Below are positions 39,867 through 49,295 of a stretch of 64,000 nt of DNA, piece by piece (position 1 is the first letter of the stretch; each line of letters opens with the position of its first letter). Below the pieces are notes generated by a model, which saw only the letters and a list, made by a program, of their open reading frames with translations, was not told where the DNA came from and ran no database searches. Origin of the DNA: CAZQFV01 sp964613665 (lineage in GTDB: Bacteria > Chloroflexota > Chloroflexia > DTKN01). Position numbers and translations under genes: made by a program. The stretch is from assembly GCA_964613665.1 (NCBI GenBank), contig CAZTIG010000005.1, forward strand, positions 39,801-103,800, read 5' to 3'.

Positions 39867-41009
39867 ATGCGCATTGCCATCGATGCCCGCCTGCTCTACT
39901 ACCGCCGGGCCGGCATCGGCCAGTACACGCTGCGCCTGCTGCAGGCACTGACGCTGGAGGCCCCCCGTGAACGCTTCTTGCTGCTGCACGACTGGCGGCA
40001 GCGCGGGCGACTGCTGGAGGCACCCAACCTGGCCCACGTGCGCATCTACACCCCCAGCCACCACCGCTGGGAGGGCATCACCCTGCCGGCCGAGCTGATC
40101 ACCCTGCGCCTGGACCTCCTGCACAGCCCGGACGTGGTCCTGCCCGTGCGGCGCACCTTTGCCGGCGTCATCACCGTGCACGACCTGGCCTTTCTGCGCT
40201 TTCCCAACTGGCTCACCCCGCAGGCGGCCCGCTACTACGGCCGCGTGCGCCAGGCGGTGCGCAGCGCCGAGCGGATCATCGCCGTCTCCGAGTGCACCCG
40301 GCGCGACCTGCTGGAGCTGCTGGCCGTCCCCTCGGACAAGGTCGCCGTCATCCACGAGGCGGCGGGCCCCGAGTTCCACCCGCTGGACCTGCCCCTGGAC
40401 AGATGGCGCGAGGTCAAAGGCCGGCACTTGGCCCCGCAGCGCTTTGCCCTCTTCGTCGGCACGATCGAGCCTCGCAAGAACCTGCCCGGCCTGCTGCGGT
40501 CCTTTCGCCAGATGCTGGACCGCTACCCCGACCTGGACCCCCACCCGCGCCTGATCCTCGCCGGCGCCCAGGGCTGGTTGTCGGAGGCGGTCTTTGGCCT
40601 GGTGCACGAACTGCAGCTGGCCCAAGAGGTGGCCTTTGTCGGTCCCGTCTCGGCAGAGGAGCTCGTCTGGCTCTACAACGCCGCGCGCTTCCTCGTCTTC
40701 CCTTCGTTCTACGAGGGCTTTGGCCTGCCGCCACTCGAGGCCATGGCCTGCGGCACCCCGGTGATCGCCTCCGGCGCCGGTGCCGTGCCCGAGGTCGTCG
40801 GCCAGGCCGGCCGGCTGCTCGATCCCCAGGACACCGCGGGCTGGGCCGAGGCCATGGCCGCCCTCTGGAGCGACCAGGCCCAGCGCGACGACATGCGCGC
40901 CCGCGGGCTGCAGCGGGCGGCGCTCTTTTCTTGGCAGCGCGCTGCCCAGGAGACGCTGGCGGTCTACCGGGAGGCGGTGGCTGCGCGGAGGCAGCGCGCC
41001 CATGACTGA
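39867..41009 (+). CDS. glycosyltransferase family 4 (GT-B)
   Basis: 380 aa. Opening IAIDARLLYYRRAGIGQY, a central FVGTIEPRKNLPGLL and the C-terminal nucleotide-sugar motif PSFYEGFGLPPLEAMACGTP (EX7E) mark a GT4 enzyme of the mannosyltransferase B type. No signal or membrane anchor. It presumably builds a surface glycan. Its stop overlaps the start of the ttcA-like gene by 8 bp. Confidence 0.92.
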   Translation: MRIAIDARLLYYRRAGIGQYTLRLLQALTLEAPRERFLLLHDWRQRGRLLEAPNLAHVRIYTPSHHRWEGITLPAELITLRLDLLHSPDVVLPVRRTFAGVITVHDLAFLRFPNWLTPQAARYYGRVRQAVRSAERIIAVSECTRRDLLELLAVPSDKVAVIHEAAGPEFHPLDLPLDRWREVKGRHLAPQRFALFVGTIEPRKNLPGLLRSFRQMLDRYPDLDPHPRLILAGAQGWLSEAVFGLVHELQLAQEVAFVGPVSAEELVWLYNAARFLVFPSFYEGFGLPPLEAMACGTPVIASGAGAVPEVVGQAGRLLDPQDTAGWAEAMAALWSDQAQRDDMRARGLQRAALFSWQRAAQETLAVYREAVAARRQRAHD

Positions 41010-41778
41010 CCAGGAAAGCCGCGTCCGCCGCACCACCCGCTTCTACCTGCGCAAGGTGAACCGGGCCGTGGCCCAGTATGGGCTGATCGAGCGGGGGGAC
41101 CGCATCGCCGTCGGCGTATCCGGGGGCAAGGACAGCCTGGCCCTGCTGCGCCTGCTACGGGATCGGAGGGTCTTTTTCCCACCGCCCTACGACATCATCG
41201 CCATCCACGTGCGCTACGGGGATTGGGACGTCGGCGCGCCGCCGCGGGAGGTGCTGGAGGCCCATTTTCGGCAGGAGGGCGTGCCCTATGAGTTCGCCCA
41301 GGTGGACCTGGGCGAAGACGTGGCCTGCTTCCGCTGCAGTTGGGAGCGGCGCAAGGCCCTGTTCCGAACGGCGATCCGCCTGGGATGCAACAAGCTGGCC
41401 CTGGCCCACCACCTGGAGGACATCGTGGAAACGATCCTGCTGAACCTGCTCCAGCACGGCCGGCTGGAGCGCCCGGAGCCGCTTTCGCCGCTCTTCGAGG
41501 GCAGGCTGACGCTGATCCGCCCGCTGGCCTTTTTCAAAGGCCACGAGCTGCGCCGCTTTGCCCTGGCCTGTGGGCTGCCGGTGCAGGAGAGTACCTGCCC
41601 GCACCGCCAGAGCAGCCAGCGCGCGCGCATACGAGCCTGGCTGCGCGAGTTCCAGCGGGCCCGCCCCGAGCTGTACATCAACGTCTACCGGGCCGTCGAA
41701 CGGTACGGCATCGCCAACAGCCGTCCGCGGGCCGCGCGGGCACGCCGGGACAGCGCCGCCGGGGCAACATCGGAGTGA
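41002..41778 (+). CDS. TtcA-family tRNA thiolation protein (PP-loop ATPase)
   Basis: 258 aa. PP-loop SGGKDSLALL, the CFRC motif (Cys pair for the [4Fe-4S]) and a third cysteine in STCPHRQSSQ match TtcA, which thiolates cytidine-32 in tRNA. AHHLEDIVETILLNLL is the conserved helix. The tail is Arg-rich. Could be a TtcA-like paralogue with another target. ATG at 41002, overlapping the GT4 gene. Confidence 0.85.
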   Translation: MTDQESRVRRTTRFYLRKVNRAVAQYGLIERGDRIAVGVSGGKDSLALLRLLRDRRVFFPPPYDIIAIHVRYGDWDVGAPPREVLEAHFRQEGVPYEFAQVDLGEDVACFRCSWERRKALFRTAIRLGCNKLALAHHLEDIVETILLNLLQHGRLERPEPLSPLFEGRLTLIRPLAFFKGHELRRFALACGLPVQESTCPHRQSSQRARIRAWLREFQRARPELYINVYRAVERYGIANSRPRAARARRDSAAGATSE

Positions 41779-41802
41779 GCACGGCCATGCCAGGGGGTTA
41801 GC

Positions 41803-44800
41803 GTGGAGGACAGGAGCAAGCAAGGTGCCCGCCGCGGGGCGGGCCAGCGCGGCCGGCAAGAGGCAGAGCGGGCCCTGCGCGAGAGCGAGGAGCGCTACCG
41901 CATCATCTCCGAGCTGACATCGGACTTTGCCTATGTCTTCGGAGTCGGCCCCGATGGCACGCTCGTCCTGGAGTGGATGACGGGGGCCTTTGCCCACATC
42001 ACCGGATACGAGCCGCAGGAGATCTGGCCGCAGGGGAACTGGATGGCGCTCATCCACCCCCCCGACCTGCCCGAGGTCCGGCGGCGACTGCAGATCGTGT
42101 TGTCGGGACAGCCAGACGTGTGCGAGGCGCGCATCGTGACCAGGAGCGGCACCCTCCGCTGGGTGCAGATCCACACCCGGCCGATTTGGGACCCCGCGGC
42201 CGGCCGCGTCGTGCGCATCTACGGGGCCGTACGGGACGTCACCAACCGCAGGGAGGCCGTCGAGGCCCTGCGCGAGAGCGAGGGGCGCTACCGCACCCTG
42301 GCCGAGTTGGCGCGCGACTATATCTACGTCGTCGGGCACGACGGGCGGCTATCCTACCTGAACACGGCAGCGGCGGGCCTCTTCGGCGGCCGGCCGGAGG
42401 ACTTCCTGGGCCGGCGTCCCGAAGACCTCTTCTCCCCCGGCACATTCGAGCGGCAGGCGGCGAACTTGCAGCGGGTATTTGCTTCGGGGCAGCCGCTCTT
42501 TATCACCGCGAAGACGGTCGTCGCAGACCGGGCCATCTGGCAGGACACCTCGCTGATGCCCATCCTCGACGAGCAGGGCGCGGTCAAGGCCGTACTGGGC
42601 ATCTCGCGCGACGTCACCGACCGCCGCAAGACCGAGGAGGCGCTGCAACGTTCGGAGCTGCAGTACCGCACCACCATCGACTCCATGCGCGACCCGATCC
42701 ACGTCGTCGACCGCGACCTGCGCATCCTGCTGATGAACACGGCCTTCCGCCAGTGGCTCGACAAGCTGGGGGTGGCCCACGAGGCGTTGGGCTGCTCAGT
42801 TTTCGATCTGTTCCCGTTCCTGCCGGAGCGCGTGCGCGACGAGTACCGCCAGGTACTGGAGACCGGGAAGACGGTGATCACCGAAGAGGAGACTACCCTG
42901 GCCGGCCAGGTCCTCATCACCGAGACGCGCAAGATCCCGGTCTTTGAAAACGGCCGCGTTGTCCGCGTGGTCACCGTTGTACACGACATCACGGCGCGCA
43001 AGCGCGCCGAGCAGGCGCTGCGGGAGAGCGAGCAGCGCTACCGCACCCTGGTCGAGACCTCCCCCGATGCTATAACGCTGACCGACCTGGAGGGCAACAT
43101 CCTCATGGTCAACCAGCGCGGGGCACAGCTCTACGGTGCGGACAGCCCCGCCGACCTGATCGGGCAGAACGCCGTGGAGCTGATCGCCCCCGAGGACCGG
43201 GCGGCGGCCCTCGCCAACCTTCAGCGGACGCTGGCCGAGGGAAACATTGCCAGCATCGAGTACCACGTCAGGCGCAAGGATGGCACCTACTACCCGGCCG
43301 AGCTGAACGCCGCCTGCCTCCTGGACGCCGAAGGCCGGCCGCAGGCTTTTATCGGCGTGCTGCGCGACATCAGCGAGCGTAAAAGGGCCGAGGAGTCCCT
43401 CTGGCAGACGCGGCTGGTAATCGAGCACAGCCCGGTGATGCTCTACCGCATCCGCGCGGGCGAAGACCTGTCGTTCGAGTTCGTCTCGGACAATGTGAGC
43501 CAGATGGGCTACTCCGCCGCCGAGCTGCTGTCCGGGGCTATCCCCATCGCCTCGCTGCTGCATCCCGACGACTGCACCCGCGTAGTCACGGAGGCGCGCG
43601 AGCACATCGCCCGCGGCGAGGGCGCGCTGCAGCGCGAGTACCGCCTCCTGACCAAGGACGGCGAGGTGCGCTGGGTGGACGACCGCTCGGTGGTGGTGCG
43701 CGGGGCGGACGGCCGCCCCACACACTTCCAGGGCGTCGTCATGGACATTACCGAGCGCAAGCGCCTGGAGGAGCAGTTCCTGCAGTCGCAGAAGATGGAG
43801 AGCATCGGCCGCCTGGCCGGGAGCGTGGCCCACGACTTTAACAACCTGCTGACGGCGATCCGCGGGTACGCCGGTCTGGCCCGTGACGCCCTGCAGCCGG
43901 CCGACCCTGTGCGCCGCGACATCGAACAGGTCCTCAAGGGGGCCGAGCAGGCCACCCGGCTGACCGGACAGCTGCTGGCCTTTTCGCGGCGCCAGATCAT
44001 CGACACACGGCCCCTCAACCTCAACGACCTGGTCTTTGAGCTGGACAGCCTCATCCGCCGCCTGGTGGGAGAGGATATCGCCGTGAAGCTGGCATTGGCC
44101 CCCGACCTGGGGGTGTCGCGGATGGATCCCGGCCAGATCGAGCAGGTGATCCTCAACCTCGTCGTCAACGCCCGCGATGCCATGCCCGACGGCGGCACGC
44201 TGACGATCCAGACGGGCAACGTGACGCTCGGCGAAGAGTATGGCGGCCGCCAGGAGGGCATCGGGACGGACCCGTATGTGCTGCTGTCCGTGCAGGACAC
44301 CGGCGTGGGCATGTCCGACGAGATCAGGGCTCACCTCTTCGAGCCTTTCTTCACCACCAAGCAGGCCGGCCACGGCACGGGGCTGGGGTTGGCGACCGTC
44401 TATGGCATCGTCAAGCAGCACCAGGGGCACATCGCGGTGCAGAGTGCACCAGGAAGTGGGACAACCGTCCAGGTCTATCTGCCGCGGGTCACTGCCCAGG
44501 CCGGCCGACTGCCGCAACACGAGGAGACCACCGTCTCGCTTCCCCGTGGAAGCGAGACGGTGCTCGTGGTGGAGGACGAACCGGCCGTGCGCACGCTGAT
44601 CGCCCGCATCCTGGGGTCGCTGGGCTACCAGGTGCTGGAGGCGGCCGACGGAAGCGAGGCCGTTCGCCTGGTGCGCTGGTACCAGGGCAAGATGCACCTG
44701 CTCCTGACCGACGTGATCATGCCCCAGATGGACGGCAAGATCCTGTCGGACCTGCTCCTGGACGCGGTGCCCGATCTGCGCGTCCTGTACGTCACAGGCT

Positions 44801-44940
44801 ACGCCGGCGACGTCATCGCCCAGCGTGGTATCCTCATCGAGGGAGCCGCCCTGCTGCGCAAGCCGTTCACCGCAGCGCTGCTGGCAGGCAAGGTGCGCGA
44901 GGTGCTGGATGCACCCGGACGAGAGGAGCCTCGTGCATGA
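41803..44940 (+). CDS. five-PAS hybrid histidine kinase with C-terminal receiver
   Basis: 1045 aa, soluble (no transmembrane segment). Five PAS/PAC repeats are each opened by an ESE.RYR-like linker and closed by D(I/V)T.R(K/R).AE (~residues 20-665). The kinase core has the HWE/HDFNN-type H-box VAHDFNNLL (H677), N-box LNLVVNARDAM and G-boxes DTGVGM and GTGLGLATV. The receiver at ~925-1040 has D970 (LLTDVIMPQMDG) and K in LRKPFT. A cytosolic multi-input sensor, possibly for redox or small ligands. GTG start at 41803. Its TGA overlaps the ATG of the GH13 gene. Confidence 0.92.
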   Translation: MEDRSKQGARRGAGQRGRQEAERALRESEERYRIISELTSDFAYVFGVGPDGTLVLEWMTGAFAHITGYEPQEIWPQGNWMALIHPPDLPEVRRRLQIVLSGQPDVCEARIVTRSGTLRWVQIHTRPIWDPAAGRVVRIYGAVRDVTNRREAVEALRESEGRYRTLAELARDYIYVVGHDGRLSYLNTAAAGLFGGRPEDFLGRRPEDLFSPGTFERQAANLQRVFASGQPLFITAKTVVADRAIWQDTSLMPILDEQGAVKAVLGISRDVTDRRKTEEALQRSELQYRTTIDSMRDPIHVVDRDLRILLMNTAFRQWLDKLGVAHEALGCSVFDLFPFLPERVRDEYRQVLETGKTVITEEETTLAGQVLITETRKIPVFENGRVVRVVTVVHDITARKRAEQALRESEQRYRTLVETSPDAITLTDLEGNILMVNQRGAQLYGADSPADLIGQNAVELIAPEDRAAALANLQRTLAEGNIASIEYHVRRKDGTYYPAELNAACLLDAEGRPQAFIGVLRDISERKRAEESLWQTRLVIEHSPVMLYRIRAGEDLSFEFVSDNVSQMGYSAAELLSGAIPIASLLHPDDCTRVVTEAREHIARGEGALQREYRLLTKDGEVRWVDDRSVVVRGADGRPTHFQGVVMDITERKRLEEQFLQSQKMESIGRLAGSVAHDFNNLLTAIRGYAGLARDALQPADPVRRDIEQVLKGAEQATRLTGQLLAFSRRQIIDTRPLNLNDLVFELDSLIRRLVGEDIAVKLALAPDLGVSRMDPGQIEQVILNLVVNARDAMPDGGTLTIQTGNVTLGEEYGGRQEGIGTDPYVLLSVQDTGVGMSDEIRAHLFEPFFTTKQAGHGTGLGLATVYGIVKQHQGHIAVQSAPGSGTTVQVYLPRVTAQAGRLPQHEETTVSLPRGSETVLVVEDEPAVRTLIARILGSLGYQVLEAADGSEAVRLVRWYQGKMHLLLTDVIMPQMDGKILSDLLLDAVPDLRVLYVTGYAGDVIAQRGILIEGAALLRKPFTAALLAGKVREVLDAPGREEPRA

Positions 44941-46358
44941 CCGTCTCCCCCCACCCTCCTGACTGGGTCCAGGACACTGTCTTCTACCAGATCTTTCCGG
45001 ACCGCTTCCGCCGCGGCGAGCCTGCCGGCGACAGCGGACCGGTCCTGCCATGGGGCGATCCACCGACCGCGCAGTCGTTCTTCGGCGGCAACCTGGCCGG
45101 AGTGCAGGAGAAACTGCCCTACCTGCTGGACCTGGGCGTGACCGGACTCTACTTCAACCCCATCTTCATGGCCTCTTCACCCCATCGCTACAACACCTAC
45201 GACTATCTGCGCGTGGACCCGCGTCTGGGCGATCTGGAGTCGTTCCGCCGGCTTGTGGCTGCGGCCCATCGGAACGGCGTACGCCTGATCCTGGATGGCG
45301 TCTTCAACCATTCCGGACGGGGCTTCCACCCCTTTCACGACGTCCTGGAGAACGGCCCGGCGTCGGCGTACCTGGACTGGTTCCACGTCCAGGGATTTCC
45401 CCTGCACGCCTACGACGAGGCCGGCCCGCCTAACTATAGCTGCTGGTGGGGGTTCCGGGCCCTGCCCAAGCTGAACACCGACAACCCAGCCGTCCGGCGG
45501 TACCTGCTCGCCGTGGCGCGGTACTGGCTGGATCAGGGGATCGACGGGTGGCGACTCGATGTGCCCAACGAGGTCACGGACTCCTTCTGGAGGGAGTTTC
45601 GGGCCACGGTCAAGGAGAGCCATCCCGATGCCTACCTCGTCGGCGAGATCTGGGCCGACGGCCAGAGCTGGCTGCAGGGCGACCAGTTCGACGCCATCAC
45701 CCACTATGAGCTGCGCGCCCTGCTCCTCGACTGGCTGGTCGAGGCAAAGCACCGCTCGCAGACATTCGCACGCCGCCTGCAGGCGATCGTGGACCGATAC
45801 CGCCCCGAAGTGCTCCACGCGCAGATGAACGTCCTGGGCAGCCACGACACGCCCCGCCTGATGACGGCTGCCCACGGCGACCTGCCCGCCGTCAAGCTCC
45901 TGTGGCTCTTCCTGTTGACCTGGCCGGGGACCCCCTGCATCTACTACGGCGACGAGATCGGGATGACAGGCGGCCCGGATCCCGAGTGCCGGGCTTGCTT
46001 TCCCTGGGACGAGTCGCGCTGGAACCTGGAACTGCGCGGCCACGTGCAGCGGCTGATCGCCCTGCGGCGCACGATTCCGGCCCTGCGCCGGGGCACGACC
46101 CGTATTCTGTTCGCCCAGAGCCGGCAGAACCTGTTCGCCCATGGACGCGGCAGGGGTGAGCAGGCGGCGGTCGTCGCCCTCAACGCCGGCCACGTGCCCT
46201 GTACCTTCGACATCCCGTTGGACGGGATGGATATGGCCGACGGCACCGTGCTGATCGACTGCCTGACAGGAGAACGCCGCACCGTGCACGCCGGCCGCCT
46301 GGAAGCCGTGTCGCTGCCCGCACGCAGCGGCACCATCCTGACCGCGGCTGCCGTGTGA
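44937..46358 (+). CDS. GH13 alpha-glucosidase/neopullulanase-like enzyme
   Basis: 473 aa, intracellular (no signal peptide). The four GH13 regions are visible: DGVFNHS, GWRLDVPNE (nucleophile D208), VGEIW (acid/base E237) and LGSHDT (D304). QIFPDRFRRG and YYGDEIGM are typical of the maltodextrin-degrading GH13_20/31-like groups. A short C-terminal beta domain ends it. It lacks the N-terminal starch-binding domain of classical neopullulanases. Coupled to the PAS kinase by ATGA. Confidence 0.9.
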   Translation: MTVSPHPPDWVQDTVFYQIFPDRFRRGEPAGDSGPVLPWGDPPTAQSFFGGNLAGVQEKLPYLLDLGVTGLYFNPIFMASSPHRYNTYDYLRVDPRLGDLESFRRLVAAAHRNGVRLILDGVFNHSGRGFHPFHDVLENGPASAYLDWFHVQGFPLHAYDEAGPPNYSCWWGFRALPKLNTDNPAVRRYLLAVARYWLDQGIDGWRLDVPNEVTDSFWREFRATVKESHPDAYLVGEIWADGQSWLQGDQFDAITHYELRALLLDWLVEAKHRSQTFARRLQAIVDRYRPEVLHAQMNVLGSHDTPRLMTAAHGDLPAVKLLWLFLLTWPGTPCIYYGDEIGMTGGPDPECRACFPWDESRWNLELRGHVQRLIALRRTIPALRRGTTRILFAQSRQNLFAHGRGRGEQAAVVALNAGHVPCTFDIPLDGMDMADGTVLIDCLTGERRTVHAGRLEAVSLPARSGTILTAAAV

Positions 46359-46429
46359 GCCCCTGGCAATTACAGAAACGCCGCCCGGTTGGCGCGGCTG
46401 AGCCAGCTTATGTAACTACGGCTCCCGAT

Positions 46430-46458
46430 TCGACAAGCCGCCAGACCCGTGCTACAAT
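46430..46458 (+). promoter_or_regulatory. transaldolase promoter
   Basis: TCGACA (46430-46435), 17 bp, extended -10 TGCTACAAT (TACAAT at 46453-46458). Confidence 0.8.
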
Positions 46459-46498
46459 GCGCCCACCGGATACGCAATCGGAACGACAGGAGGTGAAC

Positions 46499-47242
46499 AT
46501 GGAGCTGTACCTGGATACGGCCAACGTCGAGCACATCCGCCAGGTGGCCCGCCTGGGCATCCTCAGCGGCGTGACCACCAATCCCTCGCTGATGGCCAGG
46601 GAGAAGGGCGCCGACTACCGGACCACCGTGCAGCAGATCTGTCGCATCGTCCAGGGCCCGATCAGCGCCGAGGTCCTCAGCCTGGAGCCCGACCGCATGG
46701 TGGAGGAGGCCCGGCACATCGCTACCTGGTCGCCCTTTGCCGTCATCAAGGTCCCGATCACCGCGGCCGGCCTGGAGGTCATATCGCGCCTGACCGAAAT
46801 CCTGGTCGACGCCGAGCACATCTGCGACCACTGTGCCCACCAGGACGACTGCCCCACGGGCGTGGCCAATGCCCGCGCGATGGTCGAGGCCATGCCCATC
46901 CCGACCAACGCCACCCTTTGCTTCTCGGTCAACCAGGGGCTGCTGGTGGCGTCCGCCGGGGCGACCTACGTCTCGCCCTTTGTGGGCCGACTCGACGACA
47001 TCGGGCACGACGGCATGGAGGTCGTGGCCGGCCTGGCCGAGATCTATGACTCTTACGGCATCGAGACGCGCATCATCGCCGCCAGCCTGCGCCACCCGCG
47101 TCACATCACCGAGGCGGCCATGGCCGGCGCCGACATCGCCACAATCCCCTACGACGTGCTCATGAAGGCCCTGCAGCATCCCCTCACCGACATCGGCGTG
47201 GCGCGGTTCCTGGCCGACTGGGAAAAGGCCAGGGGCCAGTAG
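46499..47242 (+). CDS. transaldolase/fructose-6-phosphate aldolase-like with Cys insertion
   Basis: 247 aa. YLDTANVEHI, GVTTNPSL, the Schiff-base lysine in VIKVPIT (K84) and CFSVNQGLLV match the small transaldolase family (TalC/FSA). Between beta-strand 4 and the next strand an extra ~30 residues carry C109-x2-C112-x5-C118 (HICDHCAHQDDC), not seen in ordinary members; it may bind a metal. AGGAGGTG precedes the ATG at 46499. Next gene is a class II FBPase, so both serve sugar-phosphate interconversion. Confidence 0.9.
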   Translation: MELYLDTANVEHIRQVARLGILSGVTTNPSLMAREKGADYRTTVQQICRIVQGPISAEVLSLEPDRMVEEARHIATWSPFAVIKVPITAAGLEVISRLTEILVDAEHICDHCAHQDDCPTGVANARAMVEAMPIPTNATLCFSVNQGLLVASAGATYVSPFVGRLDDIGHDGMEVVAGLAEIYDSYGIETRIIAASLRHPRHITEAAMAGADIATIPYDVLMKALQHPLTDIGVARFLADWEKARGQ

Positions 47243-47321
47243 CGCAGAAGGGGTGTCCGGCAAGGAAGCCGCGCACCCGGTACCCGGACAACGGCGTCTC
47301 TACAGCAGATGGAGGTAGGCA

Positions 47322-48311
47322 ATGGCTCGCATGGAACGCAACCTGGGGTTCGAGCTGGTCCGCGCCACCGAGGTGGCGGCGATGCGCGCGGCCCGCTGGA
47401 TGGGCCGCGGTCAGCGCGAAACCGCCGACCAGGCCGCCGTGGACGGCATGCGCTTCGTCCTCAACAGCATGGCCATGGACGGCATCGTCGTCATCGGCGA
47501 GGGAGAGAAGGACGAGGCACCCATGCTCTACATCGGCGAGCGCCTGGGCACCCTTGCTCCGCCGGAGGTGGACATCGCCGTCGACCCCGTGGAGGGTACC
47601 TCGCTTCTGGCGCACGGCCAGCCCGGCGCCATCGCCGTCGTGGCCGTGGCCGACCGTGGCTCGCTCTTCGGCTGCCGCGAGATCGTCTACATGGACAAGC
47701 TGGTCGTGGGCCCAGAGGCCAAGGACGTCATCGACCTGAACGCCCCGGTGGAGGTCAATATCCGCAACGTGGCCCGGGCCAAGGGGATGGACACGGACGA
47801 CCTGACGGTGGTGGTGTTGGATCGCCCCCGCCACAAGGAGCTCATCCAGCAGATCCGGGCCACCGGGGCGCGCATCCGCCTGATTGCCCACGGTGATGTA
47901 GCTCCCTCCATCCAGGCCATGGTGCCCTTTAGCGAGGTGGACATCCTCATGGGTGTCGGAGGGGCGCCCGAGGCGGTCATCAGCGCCTGCGCCGCCCGCT
48001 GCCTCGGCGGAGGCATCCAGTGCCGGCTGTGGCCGCGCGACGAGGCCGAGAGGCAGCGCGCCGTGCAGGCCGGCCTGGACCTGGACAGGGTCATGACGTG
48101 CGATGACATGGTCAGGAGCGACGATGTCTTCCTGGCCGCGACCGGCATCACGACGGGCGAGCTGCTGCGCGGCGTGCACTACTTCCCGCGCGGCGCCACG
48201 ACGCACTCCCTGGTCATGCGGTCGGCCTCGGGCACGATCCGTTTCATCGAGGCAACGCACCACTTTGAGAAACTGATGCGCATCTCCGAGCTGCCCTTCG
48301 AGGAAGCGTAG
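47322..48311 (+). CDS. glpX: class II fructose-1,6-bisphosphatase (GlpX)
   Basis: 329 aa. The metal/phosphatase motifs GEGEKDEAPML and DPVEGTS plus the GVGGAPEAV loop are conserved. It removes the 1-phosphate from fructose-1,6-bisphosphate in gluconeogenesis. GGAGG precedes the ATG. Family members sometimes also hydrolyse sedoheptulose-1,7-bisphosphate, which would fit the neighbouring transaldolase. Confidence 0.94.
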   Translation: MARMERNLGFELVRATEVAAMRAARWMGRGQRETADQAAVDGMRFVLNSMAMDGIVVIGEGEKDEAPMLYIGERLGTLAPPEVDIAVDPVEGTSLLAHGQPGAIAVVAVADRGSLFGCREIVYMDKLVVGPEAKDVIDLNAPVEVNIRNVARAKGMDTDDLTVVVLDRPRHKELIQQIRATGARIRLIAHGDVAPSIQAMVPFSEVDILMGVGGAPEAVISACAARCLGGGIQCRLWPRDEAERQRAVQAGLDLDRVMTCDDMVRSDDVFLAATGITTGELLRGVHYFPRGATTHSLVMRSASGTIRFIEATHHFEKLMRISELPFEEA

Positions 48312-48329
48312 GCGGGCCACCGGGAGGCC

Positions 48330-48477
48330 ATGCGTATCTGGGCCACGGACCTGCCCTCGCTGCCGCTCTACGCACGCCTGCAGCTCGCGGCAACGCGGCC
48401 CGAGATCACCGGCTTTTCTCGGCCCGACCGCCAACAGCGAGATGTGGAACGTGGAGGAGCTCGCGAGGCAGCGGTGA
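48330..48477 (+). pseudogene. C-terminal remnant of an extracellular peptide-binding protein (SBP_bac_5 type), frameshifted
   Basis: The ATG at 48330 opens a frame reading TDLPSLPLYARLQLAATRPE, then ITGF. This matches the last strand region of family 5 solute-binding proteins. After a one-base frame change near 48420 the adjacent frame continues PTANSEMWNVEEL...R to a TGA at 48475-48477, again like the family C-terminus. The first ~500 residues are absent. The remnant stop overlaps the GTG start of the SAM-hydrolase gene. Seen directly in the sequence; the family assignment is from memory of the family ending. Confidence 0.6.
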
Positions 48478-49289
48478 GCCGCTCTGGCATCATCACGCTG
48501 ACCACCGACTTTGGCCTGGCCGACCCCTACGCCGGTGTCCTCAAGGGCGTCATCTGGGGCATCTGCCCGCAGGCCCGCATCGTCGACCTGACGCATCAGG
48601 TCCGCCCGCAGGATGTGCTGCAGGGAGCCTTTCTCCTGGCCAGCGCCGCCCCCTACTTCCCCGCCGGCACCGTGCACCTGGCGGTGGTCGACCCCGGCGT
48701 GGGGACGGCGCGGGCCGCCATCGCCGTGGAGACACCCACGGCCCTCTTGGTCGGGCCGGACAACGGTATCTTCACCGTCGTCTGGGAGGCGCTCTCCCCT
48801 GCGGAACAGGCGGCAACGCGCATCGTCGAGCTGACCGAGCCGCGCTACTGGCTGCCCCAGGCGAGCCGCACCTTTCACGGCCGCGACGTCTTCGCCCCGG
48901 TGGCGGCGCACCTGGCAGCGGGTGTTCCCCTGCCGGCGCTGGGCCACCCGCGCGAGCGCCTGGTCCTCCTGCCGGACACCCGACCCGCCGTGCGGGCGGA
49001 CGGCTCCGTGGCCGGCCGCATCGTCCAGGTGGACCGCTTCGGCAACTGCATCAGCAACATCGCCGCGGGAGACCTGGCCGGCATGGAGAGCGTGGTGGTC
49101 GAGGTCGCCGGGCACCGCATCGCCGGCCTGGTTGACACCTATGCCGACGGGGGCCCAGGCCAGCCCATCGCCCTCCTCGGCAGCGACGGCCGGCTGGAGA
49201 TCGCCGTGCGCGACGGCAGCGCCGCCGAGCTGCTCGGTCTGACGGTGGGCGCTGCCGTCGTGGCGACGCCCTGCCGCCGACCCTTGTGA
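48474..49289 (+). CDS. SAM hydroxide adenosyltransferase (DUF62 family)
   Basis: 271 aa. Signature segments are ITLTTDFGLADPYAGVLKG, VVDPGVGT and VGPDNG, with RTFHGRDVFAP and a C-terminal DRFGNCISNI. The family hydrolyses S-adenosylmethionine to adenosine and methionine and is related to chlorinase/fluorinase; halogenase specificity loops are not evident. GTG at 48474 is chosen because it starts the conserved domain and overlaps the stop of the SBP remnant. Confidence 0.88.
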   Translation: MSRSGIITLTTDFGLADPYAGVLKGVIWGICPQARIVDLTHQVRPQDVLQGAFLLASAAPYFPAGTVHLAVVDPGVGTARAAIAVETPTALLVGPDNGIFTVVWEALSPAEQAATRIVELTEPRYWLPQASRTFHGRDVFAPVAAHLAAGVPLPALGHPRERLVLLPDTRPAVRADGSVAGRIVQVDRFGNCISNIAAGDLAGMESVVVEVAGHRIAGLVDTYADGGPGQPIALLGSDGRLEIAVRDGSAAELLGLTVGAAVVATPCRRPL

Positions 49290-49295
49290 ACTCCA

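Noticed and set aside
42796..45063. 755-aa minus-strand frame opposite the PAS kinase
   Set aside because: Composition of a codon-shadow frame and no motif; the plus strand has PAS, HisKA and receiver domains.
48330..48473. SAM hydrolase N-terminal extension
   Set aside because: These codons match the end of a solute-binding protein, not the DUF62 family, so they are a remnant rather than part of the enzyme.
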